The notes under the pieces: model-generated | Databases searched by the model: none | Told to the model about the DNA's origin: nothing | The model's input: the letters and a program-made list of their open reading frames with translations, nothing else | Made by a program: the position numbers and the translations under genes | Source of the DNA: Pseudoalteromonas piscicida | GTDB lineage: Bacteria; Pseudomonadota; Gammaproteobacteria; Enterobacterales; Alteromonadaceae | Direction: 5' to 3' | DNA: 64,000 nt | Assembly: GCF_002208135.1 (NCBI RefSeq) | Contig: NZ_CP021646.1 | Coordinates: forward strand, 3,350,001-3,414,000 | Shown here: positions 27,797 through 37,015 of the stretch, piece after piece | Position numbering within the stretch: position 1 is the first letter of the stretch | Layout of the letters: the number at the start of each line of letters is the position of its first letter

Positions 27797-28970
27797 ACAA
27801 AATCGTCAACTGCAGGTTATGGAATGCACATTTTGCCAATTGCTGACGCATTTCCTCGGTAAGTTCCAAATGATTGAGCAAAATCTCGGCTTCGTCGTCT
27901 TCAATCAACTGACTATCTTTTAAAACAAGCAGTTGTGCGTAGCCATAGGCTTTTTGCATCACTTGTGTCAGTGGTAATGGGTCGGCAATGTTTTTATGCG
28001 CATTTGGTAGATAAGTTTGCGCATACTCTTCCATGACGGCATTAAAGGGCAAATAACGTAACTCCATTTTTTCAATTAGCTTACGTGAAATCTCTGCCGA
28101 ATGTTCAATCAACAAGTTACGTAAAAATAACGGATCAGGAGATAACTCCATTAATGCGGTGTGTAGGTCTTTTTGCTTTTTGTCTCTTGCTATTTGCACC
28201 TTGGCTTGCCACACCTTTTCGAAGGTGCGTAAATAAAGACGGATCAAGGCCACCTTCCCAAGCTCCAGTAACATGCCCAAGGTAAATGCATGCTGTTCTT
28301 TTACCCCAAAAAATGGCGCCAACTCTTTTGCCGCAATGGCTGTACTCATACTCAGCTCGCGTAATTTACGCTTCATCAGAGTAAACGGCTCTGTTGCATG
28401 TGGCATCCAATGTCTTACAGCCATTGTCGGGATCACCATTTGCAAGTTCTCAAGGCCTAAATACCTTAATGCTAATGCCGGCGTGTCGACCTTAATAGAC
28501 GTACCTTTGCTGTTTTTTTTGCGATACTGTGGCAAGTTAACTAGCGAAACCAGCTCACGACCCAGCCAACTTAAGTCATTGACCAAAGGTTCTAAACGCC
28601 CAACCGAAGCTGAGCGCACAGCAAGAATATCTAAGATCGCAGGAACGGAGTCTTGAATGCCAATGACTTCATGATAAATATTATCAAGGTCATGCAGTTG
28701 CTTTGTGATAGCTTCTTCGATAACTGAATGTAGATGCTTACTCGCTTTGGCAATATATTTGTGATGACTTGTGCTGCTTTCTTGGCGTTTTGCAGCCGCG
28801 GCAATTTCCACCTCTAGCATAGTACGCTGTGCGATATTCTCACCGTAGCTAATATCAAATGTATGGATATAGCCTATTTGCTTCTGCGCAAAGTTGAGGC
28901 TGATAAGAAGGTCATGGGCACGCTCTGATAGCGCTTGTGCCATTCTAATTTGCTTATTTTCTTGCGTCAT
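27795..28970 (-). CDS. HDOD-domain protein
   Basis: 391 residues. An N-terminal helical part (to about 100) with charged heptads is followed by an HDOD-type domain: SVPAILDILAVRS, PLVNDLSWLGRELVSLVNLPQYR, ALALRYLGLENLQMVIPTMAVRHWMP, LSMSTAIAAKELAPFFGVKEQHAFTLGMLLELGKVALIRLY. The His-Asp pair of true HD phosphohydrolases is absent, as usual for HDOD. Such proteins act in signalling, often with cyclic di-GMP or chemotaxis systems, in ways not well known. No signal peptide. Monocistronic between pabA and astC. Confidence 0.8.
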   Translation of the reverse strand: MTQENKQIRMAQALSERAHDLLISLNFAQKQIGYIHTFDISYGENIAQRTMLEVEIAAAAKRQESSTSHHKYIAKASKHLHSVIEEAITKQLHDLDNIYHEVIGIQDSVPAILDILAVRSASVGRLEPLVNDLSWLGRELVSLVNLPQYRKKNSKGTSIKVDTPALALRYLGLENLQMVIPTMAVRHWMPHATEPFTLMKRKLRELSMSTAIAAKELAPFFGVKEQHAFTLGMLLELGKVALIRLYLRTFEKVWQAKVQIARDKKQKDLHTALMELSPDPLFLRNLLIEHSAEISRKLIEKMELRYLPFNAVMEEYAQTYLPNAHKNIADPLPLTQVMQKAYGYAQLLVLKDSQLIEDDEAEILLNHLELTEEMRQQLAKCAFHNLQLTIL

Positions 28971-29183
28971 GCATGCTACTTATCTAAAAGAAAAACACTG
29001 AGTTAAGCACTCAACAGAATCGTCTTACTGGTTAATATTATACCAGTAAAGGCAATATTATGATTTGATATTGCGCACAATAGAATTAAAAAGTTATGTA
29101 TTAAAAACCAGTTTAACCAACAAAAGCGCAGTGAATATGGATGTATAACACCTAGGCGAAAACCTGTTGGTTTTGTTTAAACT

Positions 29184-29765
29184 TTAGAAGCGTTTTATAA
29201 AGTTATCAAGTAATGCTAAGCCGTGTTCAGTGAGGATAGCTTCTGGATGAAACTGCACACCTTCGAGTGCTCTATCGGATGCCAATAGTCCCATAATTTC
29301 ATCTAGCTCGTCATATTCTGTCTGTGTCCAAGCCGTCAATGCTAGAGATTTTGGTAAGCTACTTTGCTCAACAACCAAAGAGTGGTAGCGACACACTTCG
29401 TATGGTGATGGCAGGCCTTGAAATACGCCTATATTGTTATGGTGCACTTGAGACGTTTTACCATGCATCACGTGTTTTGCTCGAATGACTTTACCACCTA
29501 AAGCTTGTGCAATCGTTTGATGACCAAGGCAAATGCCAAGAATAGGAATTTGCCCCTGTAGGCGTTTTACGACTTCAAGCGAGACTCCAGCTTCATCTGG
29601 GCTACAAGGGCCAGGAGATAGCACAATATACTTGGGGTTAAGCTGCTTGATTTGTGAGGCGCTGATTTCATCATTTCGCTTTACCAGCACATCCACGTCT
29701 AAGCGCTGAAAATACTGCACGAGGTTGTAGGTAAAGGAGTCATAGTTATCAATCATCAACAGCAT
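29184..29765 (-). CDS. pabA: Aminodeoxychorismate/anthranilate synthase glutamine amidotransferase subunit
   Basis: 193 residues. Class I glutamine amidotransferase: MLLMIDNYDSFTYNLVQYF, oxyanion LSPGPCSPDEAG, nucleophile C79 in GICLGHQ, and the catalytic His-Glu in VQFHPEAILTEHG. It supplies ammonia to PabB for 4-aminobenzoate (folate) synthesis and may also serve TrpE. No trp genes adjoin it; location near astC/argD supports PabA. Confident on family, moderately on PabA against TrpG. Confidence 0.9.
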   Translation of the reverse strand: MLLMIDNYDSFTYNLVQYFQRLDVDVLVKRNDEISASQIKQLNPKYIVLSPGPCSPDEAGVSLEVVKRLQGQIPILGICLGHQTIAQALGGKVIRAKHVMHGKTSQVHHNNIGVFQGLPSPYEVCRYHSLVVEQSSLPKSLALTAWTQTEYDELDEIMGLLASDRALEGVQFHPEAILTEHGLALLDNFIKRF

Positions 29766-29911
29766 GTAGGTACCACTAAAAAACCAAGCAGCCTATTCGC
29801 CACTGGGGTAAGCATCTTCGTTATAAATCTATTTTATCACGAACTCAACAGGAGGGTTTTCTTATATCTCGTATCTGCTTTAAGCCAAGGGGTGATAGGC
29901 CCTTGCAATAC

Positions 29912-29937
29912 AAAAAGACACCATAAATGGTGTCTTT
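29912..29937 (-). terminator. Terminator of dam-rpe-gph-trpS region
   Basis: AAAGACACCAT (29914-29924), AA, ATGGTGTCTTT (29927-29937), ten bases after the trpS stop; minus-strand tail TTTTTG. Confidence 0.85.
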
Positions 29938-29946
29938 CTTTGTGTT

Positions 29947-30954
29947 TTATTTACCGCGAGGAATAAAACCGACGGCGTCATACACAGCTTTCAGCGTTTT
30001 TTCGGCACGAATACTTGCTTTTTCCGCGCCTTTTTTCATGATTTCGTCCAGCAGAGTTTGATCTTCACGGATTTCTTTAAAGCGCGCTTGAATCGGCTCA
30101 AGCATATTCACTACCGCACCGGCAGTGTCTTTCTTCAAATGACCGTACATTTTGTCTTCGTACTCTGGCACTAACTCTTCAATTGAGCGTTTAGTTGCGA
30201 CACTTAGTAGAGTCAGTAAATTGGATACACCAGGCTTTTCAACACGATCAAAATAAATGCGTGCTTGCTCATCGGAATCTGTTACCGCTTTTTTCAGCTT
30301 TTTCTCTATCTTCTTAGGTTCATCCAACAGCATCACATAACCATTTGGGTTTTCGTCTGATTTTGACATTTTCTTGCTAGGGTCTTGCAAGCTCATAACA
30401 CGAGCGCCAAACTCTGGAATATAAGGTTCTGGGATCTTAAATACATCGCCGTACAGGTTGTTAAAACGCGTTGCGATATCACGGGTCAACTCAAGGTGTT
30501 GCTTTTGGTCTTCACCAACAGGTACTTGATCCGCTTGATATAATAAGATATCCGCCGCTTGCAACACTGGATACGCGAATAAACCAACGTTTACGTTATT
30601 TGCGTGCTTTACAGACTTATCTTTAAACTGCGTCATACGGTTTAACTCGCCCATTTGCGCATAACAGTTTAGCACCCAACCAAGCTGCGCATGTTCAGGA
30701 ACCTGTGATTGCACAAACAGCGCAGACTTGTCCGGATCAATACCACAGGCGGTGTAAAGTGCTACGCCGTCTAATACACGATCGCGTAATTGCTGAGGCT
30801 CTTGGCGAACCGTAATGGCATGCAAGTCAACCAACATAAAGTAACAATCATGATCGTTTTGTAGTTTAAGCCACTGGTTAATGGCACCTACGTAATTGCC
30901 TATTGTCATACCACCGGTTGGCTGAATACCACTTAATACTACAGGTTTGCTCAT
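29947..30954 (-). CDS. trpS: Tryptophanyl-tRNA synthetase
   Basis: 335 residues, class I synthetase of usual bacterial length. The HIGH-like signature is [11 protein letters not shown] after SGIQPTGG; the KMSKS motif appears as [21 protein letters not shown] and [25 protein letters not shown] are typical. It charges tRNA-Trp. In the conserved order rpe-gph-trpS on the minus strand, ended by a terminator. Confidence 0.97.
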   Translation of the reverse strand: MSKPVVLSGIQPTGGMTIGNYVGAINQWLKLQNDHDCYFMLVDLHAITVRQEPQQLRDRVLDGVALYTACGIDPDKSALFVQSQVPEHAQLGWVLNCYAQMGELNRMTQFKDKSVKHANNVNVGLFAYPVLQAADILLYQADQVPVGEDQKQHLELTRDIATRFNNLYGDVFKIPEPYIPEFGARVMSLQDPSKKMSKSDENPNGYVMLLDEPKKIEKKLKKAVTDSDEQARIYFDRVEKPGVSNLLTLLSVATKRSIEELVPEYEDKMYGHLKKDTAGAVVNMLEPIQARFKEIREDQTLLDEIMKKGAEKASIRAEKTLKAVYDAVGFIPRGK

Positions 30955-30979
30955 GTCGTTCCTTTATTTCTTCATTGAA

Positions 30980-31645
30980 TTAACGTTGATTGATAATGGG
31001 GATAATATCTAAGAATCCATCACAAAGGTACTGTGGATTGAACTCTTTCAAATCGAATCCCTGATTATACCCATAATTTAAAGCAATCACAGGTATCTTA
31101 GCGCCCTGAGCGGCCAAAATATCGCTTTTAGAATCGCCAACCATAATTAGCTTATCTGCTGGTATTCCAAGACGCTCGGCAGCCAGCAATAGCGGTGCCG
31201 GTGATGGTTTTTTGTCAGTATCATCACCACAGACGATACAATCAAAATGCGCTGTGAGATTTAATTTATCCAGCAGTTTTAGCGTAAATGCACGATTTTT
31301 ATTGGTTACGACGGCTTTTGGCACTGTGGCAAATGCTGATAGCCCTGTCTCAACATGCGGATACAAACCCGCATACTGGCCAACTAATTCATCATAATGC
31401 ACTTTAAAACGCTCAATGGCGGTGTGCGCTAAACTTTCGGATAGCGCTTCGCTAACTTCATGGCTACCGCTTAGGCCTCTTTTTACTAACATATCGATGC
31501 CGTTACCTACCCATTCACGCACCAGAGCATGACTAACAATTGGATGGGCAAGCTCAGACAGCGTTAAATTGAGCGCCATATACATATCCTCGACGCTATC
31601 AACTAACGTGCCATCGAGGTCAAATAAAATACCCTCAAAACGCAT
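30980..31645 (-). CDS. gph: Phosphoglycolate phosphatase
   Basis: 221 residues of the HAD superfamily: nucleophile motif FDLDGTLVDSVEDM, motif II VVTNK, motif III/IV KPSPAPLLLAAERLGIP and MVGDSKSDILAAQGA. Together with rpe and trpS this is Gph, which clears phosphoglycolate formed in repair of oxidised DNA ends. Its start overlaps the rpe stop by one base. Confidence 0.93.
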   Translation of the reverse strand: MRFEGILFDLDGTLVDSVEDMYMALNLTLSELAHPIVSHALVREWVGNGIDMLVKRGLSGSHEVSEALSESLAHTAIERFKVHYDELVGQYAGLYPHVETGLSAFATVPKAVVTNKNRAFTLKLLDKLNLTAHFDCIVCGDDTDKKPSPAPLLLAAERLGIPADKLIMVGDSKSDILAAQGAKIPVIALNYGYNQGFDLKEFNPQYLCDGFLDIIPIINQR

Positions 31646-32316
31646 TATTTTACCTTTGCTAATTCTTGACGCATGGCGTCTATTACCGCTTTGTAATCGG
31701 GTTGATTAAAGATAGCGGAGCCGGCAACGAACATATCTGCACCGGCAGCTGCGACTTCAGCAATGTTGTCCACTTTAATTCCCCCATCCACTTCAAGACG
31801 AATATCACGGCCTGATGCGTCAATGCGTGCTCTCGCCTCTTTTAATTTCTCAAGTGTATGTGGGATAAAACTTTGGCCACCAAAGCCTGGGTTTACCGAC
31901 ATCAAGAGGATTTGATCAATTTTATCCATCACATGATCAAGATAATGCAGCGGTGTGCCAGGATTAAATACTAAACCCGCTTTACAACCTGACTCTTTAA
32001 TCAAAGCAAGGCTTCTGTCTATATGCTCGCTGGCCTCTGGGTGAAATGTAATAATGCTCGCCCCGGCTTTAGCAAACTCGGGGATTAGACTATCTACGGG
32101 CTTTATCATCAAGTGTACGTCGATAGGAGCAGTAATTCCGTAATTTCTTAATGCGTCACAAATCATTGGACCAAAAGTTAAATTTGGCACATAGTGATTA
32201 TCCATTACATCGAAATGAACCACGTCGGCACCTGCTGTCAGTACCTTTTCAACCTCTTCGCCTAACCTCGCGAAATCTGCGGATAGAATGGATGGTGCAA
32301 TTAAAAAATCAGACAT
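31645..32316 (-). CDS. rpe: Ribulose-phosphate 3-epimerase
   Basis: 223 residues, TIM barrel: [38 protein letters not shown] (metal and catalytic Asp), [33 protein letters not shown] and [28 protein letters not shown]. It interconverts ribulose and xylulose 5-phosphate in the pentose phosphate pathway. First of rpe-gph-trpS. In enterobacteria dam lies directly ahead on the same strand; here two small plus-strand genes come between. Confidence 0.97.
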   Translation of the reverse strand: MSDFLIAPSILSADFARLGEEVEKVLTAGADVVHFDVMDNHYVPNLTFGPMICDALRNYGITAPIDVHLMIKPVDSLIPEFAKAGASIITFHPEASEHIDRSLALIKESGCKAGLVFNPGTPLHYLDHVMDKIDQILLMSVNPGFGGQSFIPHTLEKLKEARARIDASGRDIRLEVDGGIKVDNIAEVAAAGADMFVAGSAIFNQPDYKAVIDAMRQELAKVK

Positions 32317-32453
32317 ACTTTTCCCCTAAACGTAAGACCGCGATACTGTACCGTAAATTGCCCAAAATGTCTGCGATTTAAGGCGCTTTATGATTGTGCA
32401 ATAAACGAACATTGTGTATTATTATATGATATCTAATTTCTGGGGATAGGGTT

Positions 32454-32756
32454 GTGGTTTCTAGATATAAAGCACGGATTGCTCTGCTTGGGACGGTGTT
32501 AGCCGTGTCGGCAGGGGTATTTTCTTTCGACAATGATGAGAATCTTGCCGCAGATTACTCCGCATGTACTTGTAACACTGGCAATTTAAGCAGTCGAATA
32601 AATACAGTGGAATGTCAGCAAGAAGCGCATACTAGCTGGGCTGCGTGGTTGACTGGCGGTAGTTCGAGTGGCCAATTCCATTACTTGGATTTGCTCGAGC
32701 TTTTACTTGGTTCTAAAGATAATCAAAGCAGTAGTAAAGTTTCATCTCCTTACTAA
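32454..32756 (+). CDS. Small exported hypothetical protein
   Basis: 100 residues from a GTG start (TTG at 32451 also possible; GGGGAT upstream). N-terminal MVSRYKARIALLGTVLAVSAGVFSF looks like a signal peptide or anchor. The mature part has three cysteines (ACTCN and VECQQ) and ends in a Ser/Lys-rich tail. No family recognised. 38 bases before the DUF2970 gene with an inverted repeat between; likely a two-gene unit inserted in the dam-rpe order. Confidence 0.6.
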   Translation: MVSRYKARIALLGTVLAVSAGVFSFDNDENLAADYSACTCNTGNLSSRINTVECQQEAHTSWAAWLTGGSSSGQFHYLDLLELLLGSKDNQSSSKVSSPY

Positions 32757-32781
32757 TACCAGTTGAGCCAACCAACTGGTA
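32757..32781 (+). repeat. Hairpin between two small genes
   Basis: TACCAGTTG (32757-32765) and CAACTGGTA (32773-32781) form a perfect 9-bp stem around AGCCAAC. It directly precedes AAGAGGT, the ribosome binding site of the DUF2970 gene, and could affect its translation or act as a weak terminator. Confidence 0.6.
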
Positions 32782-32794
32782 AGAGGTAAACACT

Positions 32795-32989
32795 ATGGCT
32801 TCTTCCAATAGTAAATTCGCGTTAGTTCAAAGTGTCTGTGCAGCGATGTTTGGTGTGCAGAGTGGTCAAAAACAAGCATACGACTTTAACAAAAAGCATT
32901 TTTGGCCTTTTGCTTTTGCGGGGATCGTTTTTGTCGCTGCCTTTGTCATTGGCTTAATTTGGTTTGTGAATGGTGTGGTTTTGGCTTAG
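32795..32989 (+). CDS. DUF2970 family small membrane protein
   Basis: 64 residues. SKFALVQSVCAAMFGVQSGQKQAYDF is the DUF2970 hallmark (VxxSVxAAFFGVQS), followed by one transmembrane helix FWPFAFAGIVFVAAFVIGLIWFV. Role unknown in all species. Convergent with dam. Good ribosome binding site (AAGAGGTAAAC). Confidence 0.8.
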   Translation: MASSNSKFALVQSVCAAMFGVQSGQKQAYDFNKKHFWPFAFAGIVFVAAFVIGLIWFVNGVVLA

Positions 32990-33008
32990 TCCTTAATGAC
33001 GCCACAAA

Positions 33009-33842
33009 CTACGGATGGTGATACAACGCCATTAACTCGTCAACTTTATTCCGCCCATTGCCCTTCGGGCTAATCGTACGCTTTACTTTGATCACATCTA
33101 GTTTTGCTTGATTATAAATCTTTCGTGTCCACACTGTATCGTGATTGGAGATTAACACTGGCGTTTGCTTTTCAAAAGCAGCTGTTTCTGCGAGATTCGC
33201 CAATTGTGCTTGATCGTCTAAGTTAAACCCACCTTTTGCATAGCTAGTGAATGATGCGGTTTTGCTCAAAGGTACATACGGAGGATCGCAATATACCACC
33301 GCGTTCTTTGGCATGGTTTCAAATACTTGGCTGTAACTTTGACAGGTAAAGGTGGCGTGCTGGGATTTTTCAGCAAACACATATAACTCGCGTTCTGGGA
33401 AGTAAGGCTTTTTGTACTTACCAAAAGGGACGTTAAAAATACCCTTTAAGTTATAACGACATAAACCATTGTAGCCATGACGGTTCATATATAAAAATAG
33501 AATCGCACGCTCATATACATCAATACTTTCGTTAAACTGTTGTCGATAGGCATAGTAAGCATCTGGATGGTTATTCAGCTCGACGAATAGCTTTTTAGCG
33601 TCACTGATAAATTCATCAGGAATACGCTTCAACTCTTTATACAGGTTGATAAGATCTGCGTTAATGTCATTTAGGACATAATGCTTAAATTGAGTGTTAA
33701 GGAAAACAGATCCCGCTCCAACAAAAGGTTCTACTAGCGTGTCGGCTTCATTACTTGCTGCTTGTAATCGCTTAGAAATATCTTCTACTAAGCTGTATTT
33801 TCCGCCTGCCCATTTTAAGAAGGCTCTAGTCTTTTGTTGCAT
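33009..33842 (-). CDS. dam: DNA adenine methylase (GATC)
   Basis: 277 residues. SAM site FLKWAGGK at 8-15, PFVGAGSVF, target-recognition MNRHGYNGLCRYN and catalytic DPPY at 186-189. The order of motifs matches group alpha Dam enzymes. It methylates A in GATC for mismatch repair and replication timing. Between damX and the small plus-strand genes, 47 bases after damX. Confidence 0.95.
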   Translation of the reverse strand: MQQKTRAFLKWAGGKYSLVEDISKRLQAASNEADTLVEPFVGAGSVFLNTQFKHYVLNDINADLINLYKELKRIPDEFISDAKKLFVELNNHPDAYYAYRQQFNESIDVYERAILFLYMNRHGYNGLCRYNLKGIFNVPFGKYKKPYFPERELYVFAEKSQHATFTCQSYSQVFETMPKNAVVYCDPPYVPLSKTASFTSYAKGGFNLDDQAQLANLAETAAFEKQTPVLISNHDTVWTRKIYNQAKLDVIKVKRTISPKGNGRNKVDELMALYHHP

Positions 33843-33889
33843 GCTCGTTCTATGTCGTGAGTGGTTGCGCGATTTTACACTAAATGTGG

Positions 33890-35251
33890 CTAATTACCGA
33901 GAGACTGAGTAATTTCTTGTTTAATTTTACTCATTCTCTTAAAAAATGGCTGACCTTTTCGGAGGGCTTCTGGCAATACCGCCTTTGCTTGCTTAGCTGA
34001 TGCCAAACTCTCATAAGCATCTGTAGTTACTACAAACCAAGTTCGGCCGTTTCTTAAGACAGTAAATTGCCGTGTCACTATCTCGTTATGCTCCGCCATA
34101 AACCCAGTTGCAATCTCACTTTCTGTCACTGCAAGTAACTGGATCACCCATTCATCATCTGAGCGACTGAGATACCAAGGGTTTCCCGTCAATGGTTCAG
34201 GCTCTGCCTGCTGAGGCGCTTTTACTGGCGATAAGGTGGCCGGAGTGTTATCAACACTGGTTTCTTCAGCTGCATTAGCTTGTTCTGATAGTGCGTTATT
34301 GTTGTTTGTAGTATCTTCTTTTGCTTCGGTTAATGCAGATAAAATGCTACCAACAGACGCAGTTTCGATTTGCGTTGGCTGTTCGGCTGGCAACTCTGGT
34401 TGTACGTCGTTTTCAATTTCAACTTTTTCAACTGTAGCATTTGGCGCTTCAAATACAGCTTGCGCATCAATAGCAGTAGCTACGGCTTCTTCATTACCTT
34501 GGGTCGGTGTCCAGTATCGCTTTAATTCTTGCTTATACACAAAAGCAACCATCAACGCTGTCAGCATTAAACAAAGTGCAATGACATACCATTGCCATTG
34601 TGATTTGCTCCCCACTTTTGAACTTTGTTCACGTAGGTTCAGGCTTTGTTGCTGCGGCTGCCAAGAAAGTAAAACACTCGGGTTACCTCGAGCTTCAGCA
34701 ACAAACGTATTAAAAATAGGATCTTCGTCAGGCGGTAAGTCTTTGTAAAACATGCTCATCAAGCGCTTACTTTCGAGCACGGATAGAGGTTCAATATGAA
34801 TATCCAAACTTTCAGGGATCAGCTGAGGCTGTTGTGCCGTGGCGAGTATGTAAATTGTTTCGCGAGAAGATTTTGCGAGCTTTTGCAGTTGTTCTGCAAG
34901 CTCTTGGGTTAAATGCCTGACGTTGTCTAACACCCATAAGCATGGCCCACAAGCTTGTTCATCATGGAGCAACATGAAGTTTTCACTTAGAGATAACTTC
35001 TGATCAATGAGAGGACTGCGAAAACTATGCTCAAGCAACTGCCGCACCACATCAAACTCTTGAGTATTTGCAGTCAGCTTTACAAACGCTTTGTTAAAGT
35101 CTGGATATTTATCGGTAAGAAACGATTCTGCAAGGTAGCTTTTACCAAGACCAGAAGAACCGACAAGCGTGATCAGGTTTTGGCCATAGTCGAATTGCAT
35201 AGCAATTCTATCTACCAATGCAGCTCTGCTTGGTAAAATTTGCGACTGCAT
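33890..35251 (-). CDS. damX: DamX: ATPase-like, SPOR-domain division protein
   Basis: 453 residues. N-terminal AAA-type domain with Walker A GSSGLGKS and CLWVLDNVRHL in the Walker B place (about 1-190); a transmembrane helix WYVIALCLMLTALMVAFVY near 220-242; a Pro/Glu/Thr-rich periplasmic linker; and a C-terminal SPOR domain (WVIQLLAVTESEIATGFMAEH to VLPEALRKGQPF). SPOR binds denuded septal peptidoglycan. DamX takes part in cell division. Its start follows the aroB stop directly, so translation is probably coupled. Confidence 0.92.
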   Translation of the reverse strand: MQSQILPSRAALVDRIAMQFDYGQNLITLVGSSGLGKSYLAESFLTDKYPDFNKAFVKLTANTQEFDVVRQLLEHSFRSPLIDQKLSLSENFMLLHDEQACGPCLWVLDNVRHLTQELAEQLQKLAKSSRETIYILATAQQPQLIPESLDIHIEPLSVLESKRLMSMFYKDLPPDEDPIFNTFVAEARGNPSVLLSWQPQQQSLNLREQSSKVGSKSQWQWYVIALCLMLTALMVAFVYKQELKRYWTPTQGNEEAVATAIDAQAVFEAPNATVEKVEIENDVQPELPAEQPTQIETASVGSILSALTEAKEDTTNNNNALSEQANAAEETSVDNTPATLSPVKAPQQAEPEPLTGNPWYLSRSDDEWVIQLLAVTESEIATGFMAEHNEIVTRQFTVLRNGRTWFVVTTDAYESLASAKQAKAVLPEALRKGQPFFKRMSKIKQEITQSLGN

Positions 35252-36322
35252 TTAACGACCTATCAGAGTTACCACGGTTTCATCACTAACATCATCCACT
35301 AGGGCACATTGACCTAATTGCGTTGGAAGAATAAAGCGAATTTTGCCTTGCTTGTTCTTTTTATCTTTGCGCATATGTTGTAGAAACTGCGCTGCGGTCA
35401 TATCGCTTGGTGCTTCTGTCGGTAATTGATAAAGCGCAATAACGCGACGGATCTTTTCAACCTCGGCAGTACTCAGCGCGCCGCGCTGGCAAGCCAGATT
35501 TGCAGCTATCATCATGCCAGCAGCAACGGCTTCACCATGCAACCAATTACCATAGCCCATTTGCGCTTCTATCGCATGGCCAAAGGTGTGACCTAGATTG
35601 AGTAATGCACGCAATCCAGCTTCAGTTTCATCTTTGGCGACGATCTCGGCTTTTATTGCACAACACTTATAAATAACTTGTTGAAGACTTTCAGCATCTA
35701 GTGCGCTGAGCTGAGAGTGCTGTTCCGTTAATGTATCAAGAAAAGATGCATCATAGATCAACGCATATTTAATGACTTCGGCCATACCCGCAGCAAACTC
35801 TCTTGCAGGTAAAGTGTTTAACGTCTTGGTGTCGATAAAAACCGCTTTTGGCTGATAGAAAGCACCAATCATGTTTTTACCTAGTGGATGATTCACCGCG
35901 GTTTTACCACCAACTGACGAATCTACTTGTGACAACAAAGTCGTAGGGATCTGAATAAACGGAACACCACGCTGATAGCATGCCGCAACAAAACCAGTCA
36001 AATCGCCAACCACACCGCCACCGAGGGCAATCAAACACGTATCTCGACCACAATTATGCTCGAGCAAAAAGGCAGAGATCTTTTCAAACCATTCTAACGA
36101 CTTGTATTGTTCACCATCAGGGATAACAAAATGTAGCGGTTCTTGAGCGTCAAATATCGCTAGCAGATTGTCTAAATATAAAGGTGCAATGGTTGTGTTG
36201 GTGATGATAACAGGACGACTTTGCCCAACATATTGCTTAAGTCGTCCTTCATCTGATAAGAGATGTTCACCGATGAAGATAGGATAGCTCCGCTCGTTTA
36301 AATCAACCTTTAATTCAAGCAT
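35252..36322 (-). CDS. aroB: 3-dehydroquinate synthase
   Basis: 356 residues. NAD site PDGEQYKSLEWFEKI and GGGVVGDLTGFVAACYQRG; IPTTLLSQVDSSVGGKTAVNHPLGKNMIGAFYQP; zinc ligands in EVIKYALI, NLGHTFGHAIE and LHGEAVAAGM. Second step of the shikimate pathway. Twenty-four bases after aroK. Length and all motifs normal. Confidence 0.97.
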   Translation of the reverse strand: MLELKVDLNERSYPIFIGEHLLSDEGRLKQYVGQSRPVIITNTTIAPLYLDNLLAIFDAQEPLHFVIPDGEQYKSLEWFEKISAFLLEHNCGRDTCLIALGGGVVGDLTGFVAACYQRGVPFIQIPTTLLSQVDSSVGGKTAVNHPLGKNMIGAFYQPKAVFIDTKTLNTLPAREFAAGMAEVIKYALIYDASFLDTLTEQHSQLSALDAESLQQVIYKCCAIKAEIVAKDETEAGLRALLNLGHTFGHAIEAQMGYGNWLHGEAVAAGMMIAANLACQRGALSTAEVEKIRRVIALYQLPTEAPSDMTAAQFLQHMRKDKKNKQGKIRFILPTQLGQCALVDDVSDETVVTLIGR

Positions 36323-36346
36323 GGCTTCCCTCCTACGGTGTTGTTA

Positions 36347-36865
36347 TTAGAAATCTAATTTTTCAATAATTTGGTTTGCAACTACTTTAGCGCTTTGCTC
36401 ATCCGTGCGAACAACGTGATCCGCCACTTCTCTATATAGTGGTTCACGCTCATCAGCTAAGCGCTCTAGTACGTCACGTGAGTCTTCACTGGTTTGTAGT
36501 AATGGACGACGCTTATCACGCTGAGTACGAGCTACCTGTTTTTCGATCGGCGTTTCTAGGTAAACAACAATACCGCGCGCAGACAACTTATTGCGCACTT
36601 CTTTGCTGATCACAGAGCCACCACCTGTCGCTAACACAATGCCTTGCATTTCTGTTAGGTCAGAGATGACGCTTTCTTCACGCTTGCGGAACCCCTCTTC
36701 GCCCTCGATATCGAACACCCAAGAAATATCGGCACCTGTGCGGCGCTCAATTTCCTGATCCGAATCGAAAAATTCAAGGTGTAATTGATCTGCAATGTGA
36801 CGACCAATCGTGCTTTTACCAGCCCCCATCGGGCCTACTAGAAATATATTACGTTTCTCAGCCAT
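36347..36865 (-). CDS. aroK: Shikimate kinase
   Basis: 172 residues. Walker [10 protein letters not shown], shikimate-binding [38 protein letters not shown] and the lid QRDKRRPLL. It phosphorylates shikimate. In the order pilQ-aroK-aroB-damX-dam, common in gammaproteobacteria; 150 bases separate it from pilQ. Confidence 0.97.
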   Translation of the reverse strand: MAEKRNIFLVGPMGAGKSTIGRHIADQLHLEFFDSDQEIERRTGADISWVFDIEGEEGFRKREESVISDLTEMQGIVLATGGGSVISKEVRNKLSARGIVVYLETPIEKQVARTQRDKRRPLLQTSEDSRDVLERLADEREPLYREVADHVVRTDEQSAKVVANQIIEKLDF

Positions 36866-37015
36866 ATCTTTTTAGTACAAACGAACTCTAAAATTTGAAA
36901 TAAAACCCCGCCTAACGACCTGGCCCCAAAATTAAGGAGGGGATTATCTCAGTAATCCGTGAACAATTTCAAGTCAAACCACGCAAAAAGCGCAATACTT
37001 TTACTGTCAACGGGC

